Assembly (NCBI GenBank): GCA_001443495.1
Contig: LDXR01000006.1
Coordinates: forward strand, 62,001 to 126,000
DNA length: 64,000 nucleotides
Direction: 5' to 3'
Origin: a candidate division NC10 bacterium CSP1-5
GTDB lineage: Bacteria > Methylomirabilota > Methylomirabilia > Methylomirabilales > CSP1-5
The translations under genes and the position numbers were made by a program. The notes below the pieces were generated by a model that ran no database searches, had not been told where the DNA came from, and saw only the letters and a list, made by a program, of their open reading frames with translations. Shown here piece after piece: positions 41,842-51,172 of this stretch (its first letter is position 1; each line of letters opens with the position of its first letter).

Positions 41842-44610
41842 GTGATGGCCCGGCGGTGGTCTCGTGTGATCTCCAGATATCCCCGTGTCGTCTTGCTCCT
41901 GACCGGCCTCCTCGCCATCCTCTCCTTTGTGGCGGCGGTGGCGTGGTTAGAGATTCGTCCGAGCCGCTCGGAAGTGGTCTTCGCCGGTGAACGGCTGATC
42001 CAGCTGAAGCAGGCCTATAGGCGGGAGTTCGGAGACCGCGACGGTATCGTCATTGTGGTGGACGCCTCGGACCTCGCCCGGGCCAAGCAGTTCGTCTCCG
42101 CCCTGGCCGACCGACTCCAAAGGATCCCGGAGCCGATCGCAGAGCTCTTTTATCGGGTGGACCCCGGCCCCTTCGAGGCCCACGCCCTGCAGTACCTGTC
42201 GTCGGCCGAGCTCGAGAAGCTTCGCCGCAAGGTCGAGGACCATGAAGCGCTGATCCGGGATCTCGCCACCACCCCGGGGATCAACACCCTGTTCGTCGGC
42301 ATTAACCGGGAGATGGGTGAGGCCCTGGTCGGGCATTTCTTTACCGGCTTCCTGGAAGAGAAGAAATCGGGGCGTGCGGATCTCGGCCTGTTGAATTCCC
42401 TCCTCCGGCAGCTTGACGACGGGTTGAGCGGTTCCCGAGGCTTTGCCTCACCGTGGGGCGAATGGCTGGGTGCGGGCAAAGAGCCGGTGTCGGAAGGCTA
42501 TCTCCTCACTGAGGGCAAACGGTACCTCATCCTCCTGGCCAAGATCCGTGGGACGACCGAGCAGACCCTGGTCCCCAAGCGGGAGTCGATCGAACGGATC
42601 CGGACGGCTATCGCCGAGCTCGGTCAAGCCTATCCCGGCGTGGAGGCCGGGGTCACGGGGGCCGATGCCTTAGGTTCGGACGAGATCGTCACGGCCAAAC
42701 GCGATTCCACGATCGCCACCGTCCTTTCCGTGGGCGGAGTAGCCTTGCTCTTCGTCCTCCTCTGGAAAGGCTTTGGGGCGCCCCTGCGAACATTCCTCAG
42801 CCTGGCCGTGGGGGTCTCCTGGACTCTCGGGTGTATTACACTCACGATCGGCTCCCTCAACATCCTGACCGCCATGTTTGTCCCAATCCTCATCGGATTG
42901 GGGATCGATTACCAGGTCCATCTGTTGGAGCGCTACGGGGAAGAGCGGGCGGCGGGCCACACTCCTCGGGATGCGTTGGAGGAAACGTTCCGGACGGCGG
43001 GTCTGGCTACCGTGACAGGGGCGGCCACCACGGTGGTGGCGTTCTACAGCCTTGTCCTCACCAACTTCAAAGGTCTGATGGAGCTGGGCTTCATCACCGG
43101 GAGTGGCCTGCTCCTCTGTCTCGGAGCCGCCTTCACGGTGCTCCCCGCGTTGCTGGTCCTGTATGAAGGGCGGGGGGAGGCTCGGGTCACTGTCCGATCG
43201 GCCAGCTTCTTGGGGGTCTTGGAAGGGTGGGGTCGTCATCCGCGGATCGTGATCGCCGTGGCGGGCGTGCTGGCCGCGGCCTCGCTCACCGCTCTCGGTA
43301 CCGTTCGGCTCGAGTTCAATCTCCTGGAGCTTCAAGCGGAGGGGACTGAATCGGTGGACTGGGAACACCGACTCCTGGCCGAGGGTGGCACGTCGACCTG
43401 GTACGGGATCAGTCTCGCGCGGTCGCCCGAGGAGGTCGCGACTAAGAAGGCCCGGCTGGAGGCCCTTCCGTCGGTGAATCGGGTCCAGTCGATCTTCTCG
43501 TTCTTGCCGAAGGAGCCGGCGCGCAAGAGAGCGGCGATACAGACGCTCGGCCCCCCCCTGGCCAAACTCCCCCCCAGAATTGGGCGACTGGAACCGGTGG
43601 ACCTTGAAGGGCTCGGGGCGACCCTCGAACGGATCCGATTCAAACTGGGGGACAGAGAGCGCTTCAGCTCGGCATCGGATGCCGAGCTTGAGGAGGGGCG
43701 GCGACTGCTGGATGCGCTGCGGGCTCGGCTGAAGACGGGCAAGCCTGCTGAGGTCCGCCAGTCGCTCGCCGCGTACCAGACCGCGCTCTTTGCCGACTTT
43801 GAGAAGAAGATCGCCATCCTCCGGAAGAATCTCCGGTCGCGTCCGATGACCGTCGCAGACCTTCCGCGTGAGCTCACGGATCGGTTCATCGGCAAGGAGG
43901 GGAGCTATCTCCTCAGGGTGTTTCCCCAGGGGAATACCTGGGGGCGGGAAGCCGTCCAAGAATTTGTGAGCGAGGTCCGCTCGGTGGATCCTGACATCAT
44001 CGGGGATCCGATCTCTGCCTGGGAACACGGCCGGAACATGGAGAAGGGTTATCTGCTCGGGGGCTTGTATGCCACTATTGCAATGGTCGTCATCATCCTC
44101 TGGTCGTTTGGCAGCGTTACGCACCTGTTGTTGGCGCTCGTTCCCCTCGTGGTGGGGGCGGCCTGGACTCTGGGGTTGATGGAGCTCTTCCACATCAACT
44201 TTAACCTGGCGAACCTCATTCTGCTCCCGCTTATCGCGGGGTACGGGATCATGAACGGGCTTCACATCGTCAAGCGGTGGGAGCAGGAGAGGGGACAGGG
44301 ATCGGTCATCGCCAACAGCACGGGTCGGGCGGTCTTTCTGTCCGCCACCACCACCATGGTGGGGTTTGGGAGCCTCATGGTGGCGAGCCACCGAGGGATC
44401 TTCAGCCTTGGCTTCCTCTTGTCAGTGGGCGTGGGCAGCATCCTCCTCGCTTCCCTGACGGTCCTTCCGTCCCTTCTCTTGCTCCTCTCGAGCGTCAAGA
44501 AGGCCGAACAAGTGAAGGAGGTCCCTGAGCCGGCTCGGTATGCCAAGGGGTCCTTGCAGCTGTCGCAATCAGGGGTGAAGAAGGACGCCCCCTTCGACGG
44601 AGGCGCATGA
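41842..44610 (+). CDS. hpnN: Hopanoid-transport RND/MMPL protein HpnN
   Basis: The protein of about 922 residues has the MMPL plan: TM1 (about 15-35), a periplasmic loop, five or six helices from about 288 (STIATVLSVGGVALLFVLLW) with GLGIDYQVHLLERYGEER, a second loop, and a C-terminal bundle with GYGIMNGLHIVKRWEQERG. HpnN moves hopanoids from the inner to the outer membrane. GTG 41842 (or ATG 41845) follows AAGGAGG at 41825-41831. Flanking MlaC-type carriers on both sides suggest a joint export route. Confidence 0.92.
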   Translation: MMARRWSRVISRYPRVVLLLTGLLAILSFVAAVAWLEIRPSRSEVVFAGERLIQLKQAYRREFGDRDGIVIVVDASDLARAKQFVSALADRLQRIPEPIAELFYRVDPGPFEAHALQYLSSAELEKLRRKVEDHEALIRDLATTPGINTLFVGINREMGEALVGHFFTGFLEEKKSGRADLGLLNSLLRQLDDGLSGSRGFASPWGEWLGAGKEPVSEGYLLTEGKRYLILLAKIRGTTEQTLVPKRESIERIRTAIAELGQAYPGVEAGVTGADALGSDEIVTAKRDSTIATVLSVGGVALLFVLLWKGFGAPLRTFLSLAVGVSWTLGCITLTIGSLNILTAMFVPILIGLGIDYQVHLLERYGEERAAGHTPRDALEETFRTAGLATVTGAATTVVAFYSLVLTNFKGLMELGFITGSGLLLCLGAAFTVLPALLVLYEGRGEARVTVRSASFLGVLEGWGRHPRIVIAVAGVLAAASLTALGTVRLEFNLLELQAEGTESVDWEHRLLAEGGTSTWYGISLARSPEEVATKKARLEALPSVNRVQSIFSFLPKEPARKRAAIQTLGPPLAKLPPRIGRLEPVDLEGLGATLERIRFKLGDRERFSSASDAELEEGRRLLDALRARLKTGKPAEVRQSLAAYQTALFADFEKKIAILRKNLRSRPMTVADLPRELTDRFIGKEGSYLLRVFPQGNTWGREAVQEFVSEVRSVDPDIIGDPISAWEHGRNMEKGYLLGGLYATIAMVVIILWSFGSVTHLLLALVPLVVGAAWTLGLMELFHINFNLANLILLPLIAGYGIMNGLHIVKRWEQERGQGSVIANSTGRAVFLSATTTMVGFGSLMVASHRGIFSLGFLLSVGVGSILLASLTVLPSLLLLLSSVKKAEQVKEVPEPARYAKGSLQLSQSGVKKDAPFDGGA

Positions 44611-44611
44611 A

Positions 44612-45247
44612 ATGAGGCAATTGCAACGGCGGTATGCCCGTTGGCGTTACGGCATCGTCTGGGTTGGGATGGTAGCGCTGACGTTGCTCTTGCCGGGCTC
44701 GGTGCGGGCGAGTGATGGGAAGCCCGTCGATCGGGTCCGGGATACCCTGGAGAGTGCGCTACGCATCCTCAATGATCCCACCTTGCAGGGCCCGGAAAAG
44801 AAAGACGCGCGTAGACAGCAGGTCCAGAAGCTCATCGCTTCCCGCTTCAATTATGCGGAGATGGCGGAGCGCTCGCTGGATTCGCACTGGGCCAAGCTGA
44901 CCCGCGACCAGCGTCAGGCCTTCGTCGCCCTCTTCGGAGAGCTTTTTGAACGATCCTATAGCCGCCTGGTCCTCAATTCGCTGCCGGATCGGCAGATTAC
45001 CTATGCGGGGGAAACGGTGAACGGGACGCGAGCCGTAGTGAAGACAGTCATCGTCGACAAGCGGGGCGACCGACTGCCGGTCGATTATCAGTTGCAGCGC
45101 CCCAAGGCGCAGTGGGAGCTGTTCGATGTCGTGATCGATGGCGTGAGCATCGTCAACAATTATCAGTCCCAGTTCAACAAGATCATCCAGACCTCGTCCT
45201 TCGATGAGCTGGTCAAGAAGATGCGTATCAAGCGTGAGGAGGAGTAG
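44612..45247 (+). CDS. hpnM: Second MlaC-family protein (HpnM-like)
   Basis: This 211-residue paralogue of the gene at 41164 has a signal peptide (cleavage about residue 33, VRASDG), RFNYAEMAERSLDSHWAKLTR, and FDVVIDGVSIVNNYQSQFNKII. Placed 1 bp after hpnN, it corresponds to HpnM, the toluene-tolerance/MlaC-type protein of hopanoid loci. It probably shuttles hopanoid or phospholipid in the periplasm. Confidence 0.9.
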   Translation: MRQLQRRYARWRYGIVWVGMVALTLLLPGSVRASDGKPVDRVRDTLESALRILNDPTLQGPEKKDARRQQVQKLIASRFNYAEMAERSLDSHWAKLTRDQRQAFVALFGELFERSYSRLVLNSLPDRQITYAGETVNGTRAVVKTVIVDKRGDRLPVDYQLQRPKAQWELFDVVIDGVSIVNNYQSQFNKIIQTSSFDELVKKMRIKREEE

Positions 45248-45289
45248 GCAGATCTTCGACCTCATAATCAACGTGGTTAGACCTGAGAG

Positions 45290-45958
45290 ATGAGGCTGCC
45301 GCGGAAGCAGATACCGCTGGCCACTGTCGTGGTGGCACTCCTTCTTCCCCGAGCGGTATCGGGGGCGGACCCCGGCCTGAGGTCGTCTACCCAGCAGGAG
45401 CGGGCCGGACCACAGTCCCCGGCGCGTCTGTTCAGGCTCGGCGCGCAGGAGATCGGAATCGCCGCGGGATATGGGTTCGCCCTGCGCTTGGTCGGCGAGA
45501 CCGGGGATGATGAGGAACTACGGGACGTCCAGTATATCTACGTGGCACCCCGCTGGGGCATCGGCATCAGCGACCCCATGGGAGGGGATGCCTGGTACCG
45601 GGGCAACGTGGAGCTGTTGGCGGAGGGGGCGTTCCTCCTCAACCTGGAGCCCAAGGACGGCTTTGCGGGCGGGATCACGGTGATGCTCCGGTACAACTTC
45701 CTCCCCGCAGGCGTATTCATTCCGTTTGTAGAGGCGGGGGCAGGTATTCTTTCGTTGGACTTCGATCTGATGAACCGGTCAGACGGGCTCAATTTCACCC
45801 CTCAGGCCGGGTTCGGGTTTCATTATTTTGTGTCAGACCGGACGGCCTTCACCGGCGAGTGGCGGTACCATCATATCTCGAATGCCGCTATCGAGAGGCC
45901 GAACCTCGGGATTAACTCCAGCCTATTCCTCATCGGGCTCACAATCTTCTTGCGGTGA
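45290..45958 (+). CDS. PagL-like lipid A 3-O-deacylase/acyloxyacyl hydrolase family outer-membrane protein
   Basis: This 222-residue beta-barrel protein has a signal peptide ending near SGADPG. The PagL motif is at the C-terminus: EWRYHHISNAAIERPNLGINS (within residues 187-208), containing the catalytic His-x-Ser-Asn-Ala, and the last strand ends in LTIFLR, a typical barrel terminus. The acidic residue of the known His/Ser/Glu set is not obvious after the motif (GINSS), so activity is uncertain. It sits between hpnM and shc and may tune lipid A packing with hopanoids. Confidence 0.75.
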   Translation: MRLPRKQIPLATVVVALLLPRAVSGADPGLRSSTQQERAGPQSPARLFRLGAQEIGIAAGYGFALRLVGETGDDEELRDVQYIYVAPRWGIGISDPMGGDAWYRGNVELLAEGAFLLNLEPKDGFAGGITVMLRYNFLPAGVFIPFVEAGAGILSLDFDLMNRSDGLNFTPQAGFGFHYFVSDRTAFTGEWRYHHISNAAIERPNLGINSSLFLIGLTIFLR

Positions 45959-46000
45959 CCCGCCTCGTCGCCTCGAACGGGAACAGCGGGAGGAGAGAAC

Positions 46001-47923
46001 ATGGCACCTCCCAGTATTGAAGAGAGTCGCACCGTGCAACGGGTCGAAGAAGCCATAGGCCGGGCGCAGGAGCATCTCCTCAGCCTGCAGCATCCCGAGG
46101 GGTACTGGCTCGGCGAACTCGAGGCGGATAGCACCCTGACCTCGGAGTACATCATGCTCCGTCACTTCCTGCGCCGGGTGGATCGGGACCGGGAACGCAA
46201 GGTCGCCAACTACCTGAAGGCCAGGCAGCTCCCCGATGGGGGGTGGGATCTGTTTCCGGGAGGCGCAAGCGATATCAGTGCCACGGTGAAGGCCTACTTC
46301 GCCTTCAAGCTCATGGGGTACTCACCCGATGACGCCTTTATGCGCCGCGCCCGGGAGAACATTGTCGCCAAGGGCGGCGTGACCAAGGCCAACGTCTTTA
46401 CCAAGATCGCCTTGGCCCTGTTCGGACAGTATGACTGGCGGGGGGTCCCCAGTATGCCGGTCGAGATCATCCTCTTCCCCCGCTGGTTCTACTTTAACCT
46501 CGCCGAGGTCTCGTACTGGTCCCGAACGGTCATCGTCCCCCTCCTGATCCTGATGGATCTGAAGCCGGTCTGTCGGATCCCGGCGGCGGCCGGTATCGAT
46601 GAGCTGTACGTGCCGTCCCGGGCCGCGGCCGATCTGCGATTTCCCCGCAGCGAACGACTCTTCACGTGGAAGAATTTCTTCATCACGCTCGATCGGCTGC
46701 TCCACGGACTCGAGCGCTGGACCCCCCGCCCCTTCCGGGCACGGGCGCGGCAGCAGGCCTTGACCTGGATTTTGACGCGGATGGGCCCCGGGGGACTCGG
46801 GGGGATCTATCCGGCCATGGCCAATGCGGTGATGGCGCTACACACCTTGGGCTACTCCGAGGACCACCCCAAGATGGCCGAAGGCTTGAAGGAGATCGAA
46901 CTCTTGGGGATCGAGGAGGCCGATCGGTTCCATCTGCAGCCCTGTCTCTCACCCGTCTGGGATACCCCGCTGGCGGTGAACGCCTTGGTCGAATCTGCCC
47001 TGCCCCGGGACCACCCCGCGCTCCTGAGGGCCGCCACGTGGCTGCTCCAGCAGCAGAGCCTGCGGCGTGGCGACTGGCAGGTAAAGCGGCCGGAGCTGCC
47101 ACCGGGGGGATGGCCGTTTCAGTTTCGGAACGACTTCTATCCCGACACCGATGACACCGCCGTAGTGCTGATGGCCCTCAAGAAGATCGCGCTCCCGGAT
47201 CGGGCGGACATCCGGCAAGCCATCGAGACCGGACTCGAGTGGTTTCTCGGGATGCAATCGAGGAACGGGGGCTGGGGCTCTTTCGACGTGGACAACACCC
47301 GGCTCCTCTTGAATAACATTCCCTTCGCCGACCACGGTGCCTTGCTCGATCCGCCCACCGAGGATCTGGCGGGACGCGGGCTGGAGATGCTCGGGACCTA
47401 CGAGGAGACCCTCGCGCATCCCCGGGCGGCCCGGGCGTTGGACTTCGTCAAGCGCACCCAAGATCCGAGGGGCGGCTGGTATGGACGATGGGGGGCCAAC
47501 TATATCTACGGGACCTGGTCGGTGCTGCGCGGGCTCCAGGCCATCGGCGAGGATCTGAACGCCTCGTACATCCGGCGCGCCGTCCGATGGCTCGAGAGTT
47601 GCCAGAATGCGGACGGCGGCTGGGGGGAGACCCTGCTGAGCTATGCGGACCCCACCCTCGCCGGCAAAGGCGAGAGCATCCCCAGCCAGACTGCGTGGGC
47701 CCTCCTCGGCCTCCTCGCGGCCGGAGAGGCGCAGAACCCGGCGGTGGCGAGAGGGATCCGGTTTCTCATCGAGACGCAGCGATCGGACGGCTCGTGGGAC
47801 GATCCCTTCTGGAACGCGACCGGCTTTCCCCGCGTCTTCTTCCTCAAGTATCACCTGTATCCGGTGTATTTTCCCCTCTGGGCGCTCGGCGTCTACCGCA
47901 CCGCGCTGCAGCGCAGCCTGTAG
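46001..47923 (+). CDS. shc: Squalene-hopene cyclase
   Basis: Shc (HpnF) folds squalene to hopene and hopanol. The 640-residue protein has several QW repeats (for example QDPRGGWYGRWGANYIYGTW, about 487-506, and CQNADGGWGET), the catalytic acid motif DTDDTAVV (about 381-388), and hydrophobic stretches for monotopic membrane binding. Length is typical. It ends the plus-strand lipid transport block and provides the hydrocarbon modified by HpnH, HpnG and HpnA encoded divergently. Confidence 0.96.
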   Translation: MAPPSIEESRTVQRVEEAIGRAQEHLLSLQHPEGYWLGELEADSTLTSEYIMLRHFLRRVDRDRERKVANYLKARQLPDGGWDLFPGGASDISATVKAYFAFKLMGYSPDDAFMRRARENIVAKGGVTKANVFTKIALALFGQYDWRGVPSMPVEIILFPRWFYFNLAEVSYWSRTVIVPLLILMDLKPVCRIPAAAGIDELYVPSRAAADLRFPRSERLFTWKNFFITLDRLLHGLERWTPRPFRARARQQALTWILTRMGPGGLGGIYPAMANAVMALHTLGYSEDHPKMAEGLKEIELLGIEEADRFHLQPCLSPVWDTPLAVNALVESALPRDHPALLRAATWLLQQQSLRRGDWQVKRPELPPGGWPFQFRNDFYPDTDDTAVVLMALKKIALPDRADIRQAIETGLEWFLGMQSRNGGWGSFDVDNTRLLLNNIPFADHGALLDPPTEDLAGRGLEMLGTYEETLAHPRAARALDFVKRTQDPRGGWYGRWGANYIYGTWSVLRGLQAIGEDLNASYIRRAVRWLESCQNADGGWGETLLSYADPTLAGKGESIPSQTAWALLGLLAAGEAQNPAVARGIRFLIETQRSDGSWDDPFWNATGFPRVFFLKYHLYPVYFPLWALGVYRTALQRSL

Positions 47924-48076
47924 CACCCGCGGCTCTCCTCCCTGACGAGGATCGAGCGGCCGAGGCGCAGCTCGGCACCTCTGGCTCGTTAGAAGCCGTC
48001 TCTCCTTGTCTCTACTGCCGCTTCGTGTTAAATTGGGAGTCACCTCTGAGCAAAGGCGCATCGCACGGAGGCCCAG

Positions 48077-49255
48077 ATGCTGGATCCGCAAAAGCAGGCC
48101 CTGATCAAAGAGGTCGAGCGGCTCAAGCCCGAACTCCTCGAGATCAGCCGCTTCCTCCATGCCAATCCCGAACTGGCCTTTGAGGAGCACAAGGCGGTCG
48201 AGCGACTTAGCCGGACGATGGAGAAGCACGGCTTCTCCGTCGAGCGATCCGTGGCGGGACTGGACACCGCCTTTACCGCTTCCCGCGCCTCGGCCGAGGG
48301 GCCCACCATTGCCTTCCTGGCCGAATACGACGCCCTTCCCGGACTCGGCCACGCCTGCGGTCACAACCTCATTGCGGCCGGCTCGGTGGGGGCCGCCTTG
48401 GCCCTGAAGGCGGCCTTGGGCGAGGTGGATGGCCGCGTGCTGGTCGTGGGATGTCCGGCGGAGGAGAAGGGGGGCGGCAAGATCCCCCTGGTGGACTCGG
48501 GGGTGTTTCAGGGTGTCGATGCCGCGATGCTGGTCCACCCGAGCAACCGGACCGAGATCGTGAAGAGGGCTCTCGGGATGCGGGACGTCCAGGTGGAATT
48601 CTTCGGCAAGGCGTCGCATGCCGCGGCGACACCCCATCTCGGGCGGAACGCGCTCGATGCCGTCATCCTCGCCTTCAACAACGTCAACGCGCTTCGGCAA
48701 CAGATACGGCCGGACGCCCGGATCCACGGGATCATCACCCACGGCGGCAAGGCTCCGAACATCATCCCCGATCATGCGGCGGCCCTCTTCTACGTTCGGG
48801 CGTTGGACATGGCATACCTGGAGGAGATCTACCAGAAGGTGCTGGGCTGTTTCGAGGCGGCCGCCATGGCCACGGGGACCAGACACCAGGTCAAGCGGGC
48901 GGGGTCTGACTACCACCCGCACAAGGTGAACTATGCCCTCGGCGAACTCTTCCGGAAGAACCTCGAGGCGTTGGGTGCTCAGGTCGATCAGGGACCAGAG
49001 GATCAGGACCTGGGATCGACCGATGTAGGAAACGTCAGTCAGGCTGTTCCCACCGTTCAACCGATGATCGCCATCTGCGGCCCGAGCGTCGCCTGCCACA
49101 TGCCTGAGTTCGCCGTGGCCTCTGCGTCACGTGCCGGGGAGGAGGGGATGCTCCTGGCGGCTACCGCCATGGCCCTCACCGGCCTGGATCTACTGAGAGA
49201 CCGGGATGCCTTGCGCCGGGTCAAGCAAGAGTTTGCGGGAGGGACGCGTCCCTGA
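48077..49255 (+). CDS. M20 family amidohydrolase (AbgB/HipO-like)
   Basis: This 392-residue metal-dependent amidohydrolase has LHANPELAFEEHKA (about 28-41), a metal site in AFLAEYDALPGLGHACGHN, CPAEEKGGGK and SHAAATPHLGRNALDAV. Such enzymes release amino acids from N-acyl or aminobenzoyl conjugates or short peptides. Its TGA stop overlaps the anmK start. In context it may trim peptide stems or acylated amino acids from cell-wall turnover. Confidence 0.88.
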   Translation: MLDPQKQALIKEVERLKPELLEISRFLHANPELAFEEHKAVERLSRTMEKHGFSVERSVAGLDTAFTASRASAEGPTIAFLAEYDALPGLGHACGHNLIAAGSVGAALALKAALGEVDGRVLVVGCPAEEKGGGKIPLVDSGVFQGVDAAMLVHPSNRTEIVKRALGMRDVQVEFFGKASHAAATPHLGRNALDAVILAFNNVNALRQQIRPDARIHGIITHGGKAPNIIPDHAAALFYVRALDMAYLEEIYQKVLGCFEAAAMATGTRHQVKRAGSDYHPHKVNYALGELFRKNLEALGAQVDQGPEDQDLGSTDVGNVSQAVPTVQPMIAICGPSVACHMPEFAVASASRAGEEGMLLAATAMALTGLDLLRDRDALRRVKQEFAGGTRP

Positions 49256-50430
49256 AGGTCATTGGGCTCATGTCCGGGACCTCGGCGGACGGGATTGACG
49301 CGGCCCTGGTGGAGATCACCAGGGAGGGCAATCAGCCTGCGGTCACTCTCCTCCATTTCGAACGTCGCCCCTATCCCTCGGGGATCCGGGATCGGATTCT
49401 CCGGCTTGCTGACCATCCTGACGCCCTCCGCGAAGTCTGCCGCCTCAACGCGCTGCTGGGAGAGCTTTTTGCCCAGGCAGTTCTCGATCTCGTGGAGGCG
49501 GCTCGCATGTCTGTGACCGAGGTGACCCTCATCGGCTCCCACGGCCAGACCGTGTGCCATCTCCCGATCCCGGTCGCCGAGGGAAATCTCCTGCTCAGGT
49601 CCACCCTCCAGATCGGCGAGCCCTGTGTCATCGCCGAGCGCACCGGACGTTCAACCGTGGCCGACTTCCGCCCGCGAGACATTGCGGCCGGAGGGGAGGG
49701 GGCGCCGCTTACCCCCTATCCTCATTCCCTCCTCTTTCGACATCCCGACCGGTGCCGCGTGATCGTCAACCTGGGTGGAATCTCCAATCTGACCGTCCTC
49801 CCCCCCGGTGGTATTTCTCACGACATCGTGGCCTTCGACGCCGGGCCCGGCAATGTCCTGATCGATGGTGTGGTGCGACGGCTGAGTGGCGGGACGGCAG
49901 AGTACGACGTCGATGGAACCTGGGCCGCATCAGGAAACGTGCGCCAGGATCTCCTGAAGCGATGGCTCGGCCACCCCTTTTTCCGTCGTCCTCCCCCGCG
50001 GAGTGCCGGCCAGGAGGAGTTTGGCCCTCGGATGGTGGAAGAGATACTGGTCCAAGCGGAACAGGAGCGCATGCCTCCGGCGGACCTGGTCGCGACGGTC
50101 TCTGCCTTCTCGGTGGAAGCGGTGGTGCAGAGCCTCGAGGCGCATGTCTTTCCGCGACACACGGTGGAGGAGGTCCTGCTGTGTGGCGGCGGGGTCCAAA
50201 ATCGGTGGCTCAGAGAGGCCCTCAAGGTCCGCCTGGCCCCCCGCCCGGTTCGTGCGACCGATGATGTCGGCTTTCCCGCACGGGCGGTCGAGGCGACGGC
50301 GTTTGCCATCCTCGCGTATCTCACCTTCACGGGACACGTGGGCAACGTGCCCTCCGCCACCGGGGCGAGACACGCGGTCCCTCTGGGAAAGATCATTCCC
50401 GGGAAGGGCTATGCGGGGATGGTCTCGTGA
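49252..50430 (+). CDS. anmK: Anhydro-N-acetylmuramic acid kinase
   Basis: AnmK opens and phosphorylates 1,6-anhydro-MurNAc to MurNAc-6-phosphate in peptidoglycan recycling. The 392-residue protein has [17 protein letters not shown] (ATP-loop, residues 6-22), [18 protein letters not shown] and FDAGPGN. Family members begin [11 protein letters not shown]; the first ATG (49270) would cut the strand before MSGTS. A CTG at 49252 gives the full N-terminus ([10 protein letters not shown]), overlaps the previous stop as CTGA, and has GGGAGGGA upstream, so CTG initiation is likely. Confidence 0.92.
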   Translation: MKVIGLMSGTSADGIDAALVEITREGNQPAVTLLHFERRPYPSGIRDRILRLADHPDALREVCRLNALLGELFAQAVLDLVEAARMSVTEVTLIGSHGQTVCHLPIPVAEGNLLLRSTLQIGEPCVIAERTGRSTVADFRPRDIAAGGEGAPLTPYPHSLLFRHPDRCRVIVNLGGISNLTVLPPGGISHDIVAFDAGPGNVLIDGVVRRLSGGTAEYDVDGTWAASGNVRQDLLKRWLGHPFFRRPPPRSAGQEEFGPRMVEEILVQAEQERMPPADLVATVSAFSVEAVVQSLEAHVFPRHTVEEVLLCGGGVQNRWLREALKVRLAPRPVRATDDVGFPARAVEATAFAILAYLTFTGHVGNVPSATGARHAVPLGKIIPGKGYAGMVS

Positions 50431-50437
50431 GCGGTTG

Positions 50438-51172
50438 ATGGAGCGACACCCCTACACCGCTGCCGTGCTTGGGCTGCTCGCCCGGATCGAGGAGACGCAG
50501 GGACCGGCGATCGCGCATGCGGTCGAAACCATCTTTCGCTCGCTCAAGGGAGGCGGGATTCTCCACGTCTTCGGGAGCGGCCATTCCGTGTCAGTAGCGC
50601 AAGAGGCCTTTCACCGGGCAGGCGGGCTCGTCCCGGTCAACCTGATTCACGAAGTGATGTTGTCTCCGCTCACCCCTCCGGCCATCAGTGGCAGGATGGA
50701 GCGGGTCCCCGGAGTGGCCGTGATCCTCTTGGATCGCCACGACCTACGGCCCGGCGAGGTCTTGATCGTGATCTCCAACTCCGGGATCAACGCGGTCCCG
50801 GTCGAGATGGCCATTGAGGCCAAGCGGCGGGGGCTTTTCGTGATTGCCCTGACGTCGCTCACCCACTCGACGGCGGTCCCGGCCCGGCACGCCAGTGGCA
50901 AGCGCCTCTTTGAAGTGGCCGATCTGTGCCTGGACAATTGCGGGGAGGAGGGGGACGCCGCCGTGGCCTATGTCGGGTGGGAGGGCAAGGTTGGCCCCAC
51001 ATCAGTTGTCGCCGGGGCCTTTCTGATGAACCGCCTCTTCTCCGGCGTGGTAGAGCGGTATCTCAGCGAGGGCCTGAGCCCGCCGGTCTATATGAGCGCC
51101 AATCTTCCCGGAGGGGATGAGCACAACCGTCGACTGGAGGAGCGATACCGTGGGCGGATTCCACTCCTCTAG
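50438..51172 (+). CDS. SIS-domain sugar-phosphate isomerase/etherase-like protein
   Basis: This 244-residue phosphosugar-binding protein of the UPF0309/YckF-related type has [21 protein letters not shown] (about 43-63) and [15 protein letters not shown] (about 106-120), plus a conserved C-terminal [12 protein letters not shown]. Following anmK, it could act on MurNAc-6-phosphate, the job of MurQ, another SIS protein, but it is not MurQ by sequence. ATG 50438 is 8 bp after the anmK stop; TTG 50435 is in frame. Confidence 0.85.
   Translation: MERHPYTAAVLGLLARIEETQGPAIAHAVETIFRSLKGGGILHVFGSGHSVSVAQEAFHRAGGLVPVNLIHEVMLSPLTPPAISGRMERVPGVAVILLDRHDLRPGEVLIVISNSGINAVPVEMAIEAKRRGLFVIALTSLTHSTAVPARHASGKRLFEVADLCLDNCGEEGDAAVAYVGWEGKVGPTSVVAGAFLMNRLFSGVVERYLSEGLSPPVYMSANLPGGDEHNRRLEERYRGRIPLL

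Noticed and set aside
42670-44391. Minus-strand frame of 573 codons opposite hpnN
   Set aside because: Antisense of a conserved transporter; low-complexity composition typical of GC-rich shadows.
46949-49099. Long minus-strand frame (716 codons) opposite shc and the M20 gene
   Set aside because: Same reason: antisense shadow with His/Arg/Pro-rich composition, while both plus-strand genes are well-conserved enzymes.
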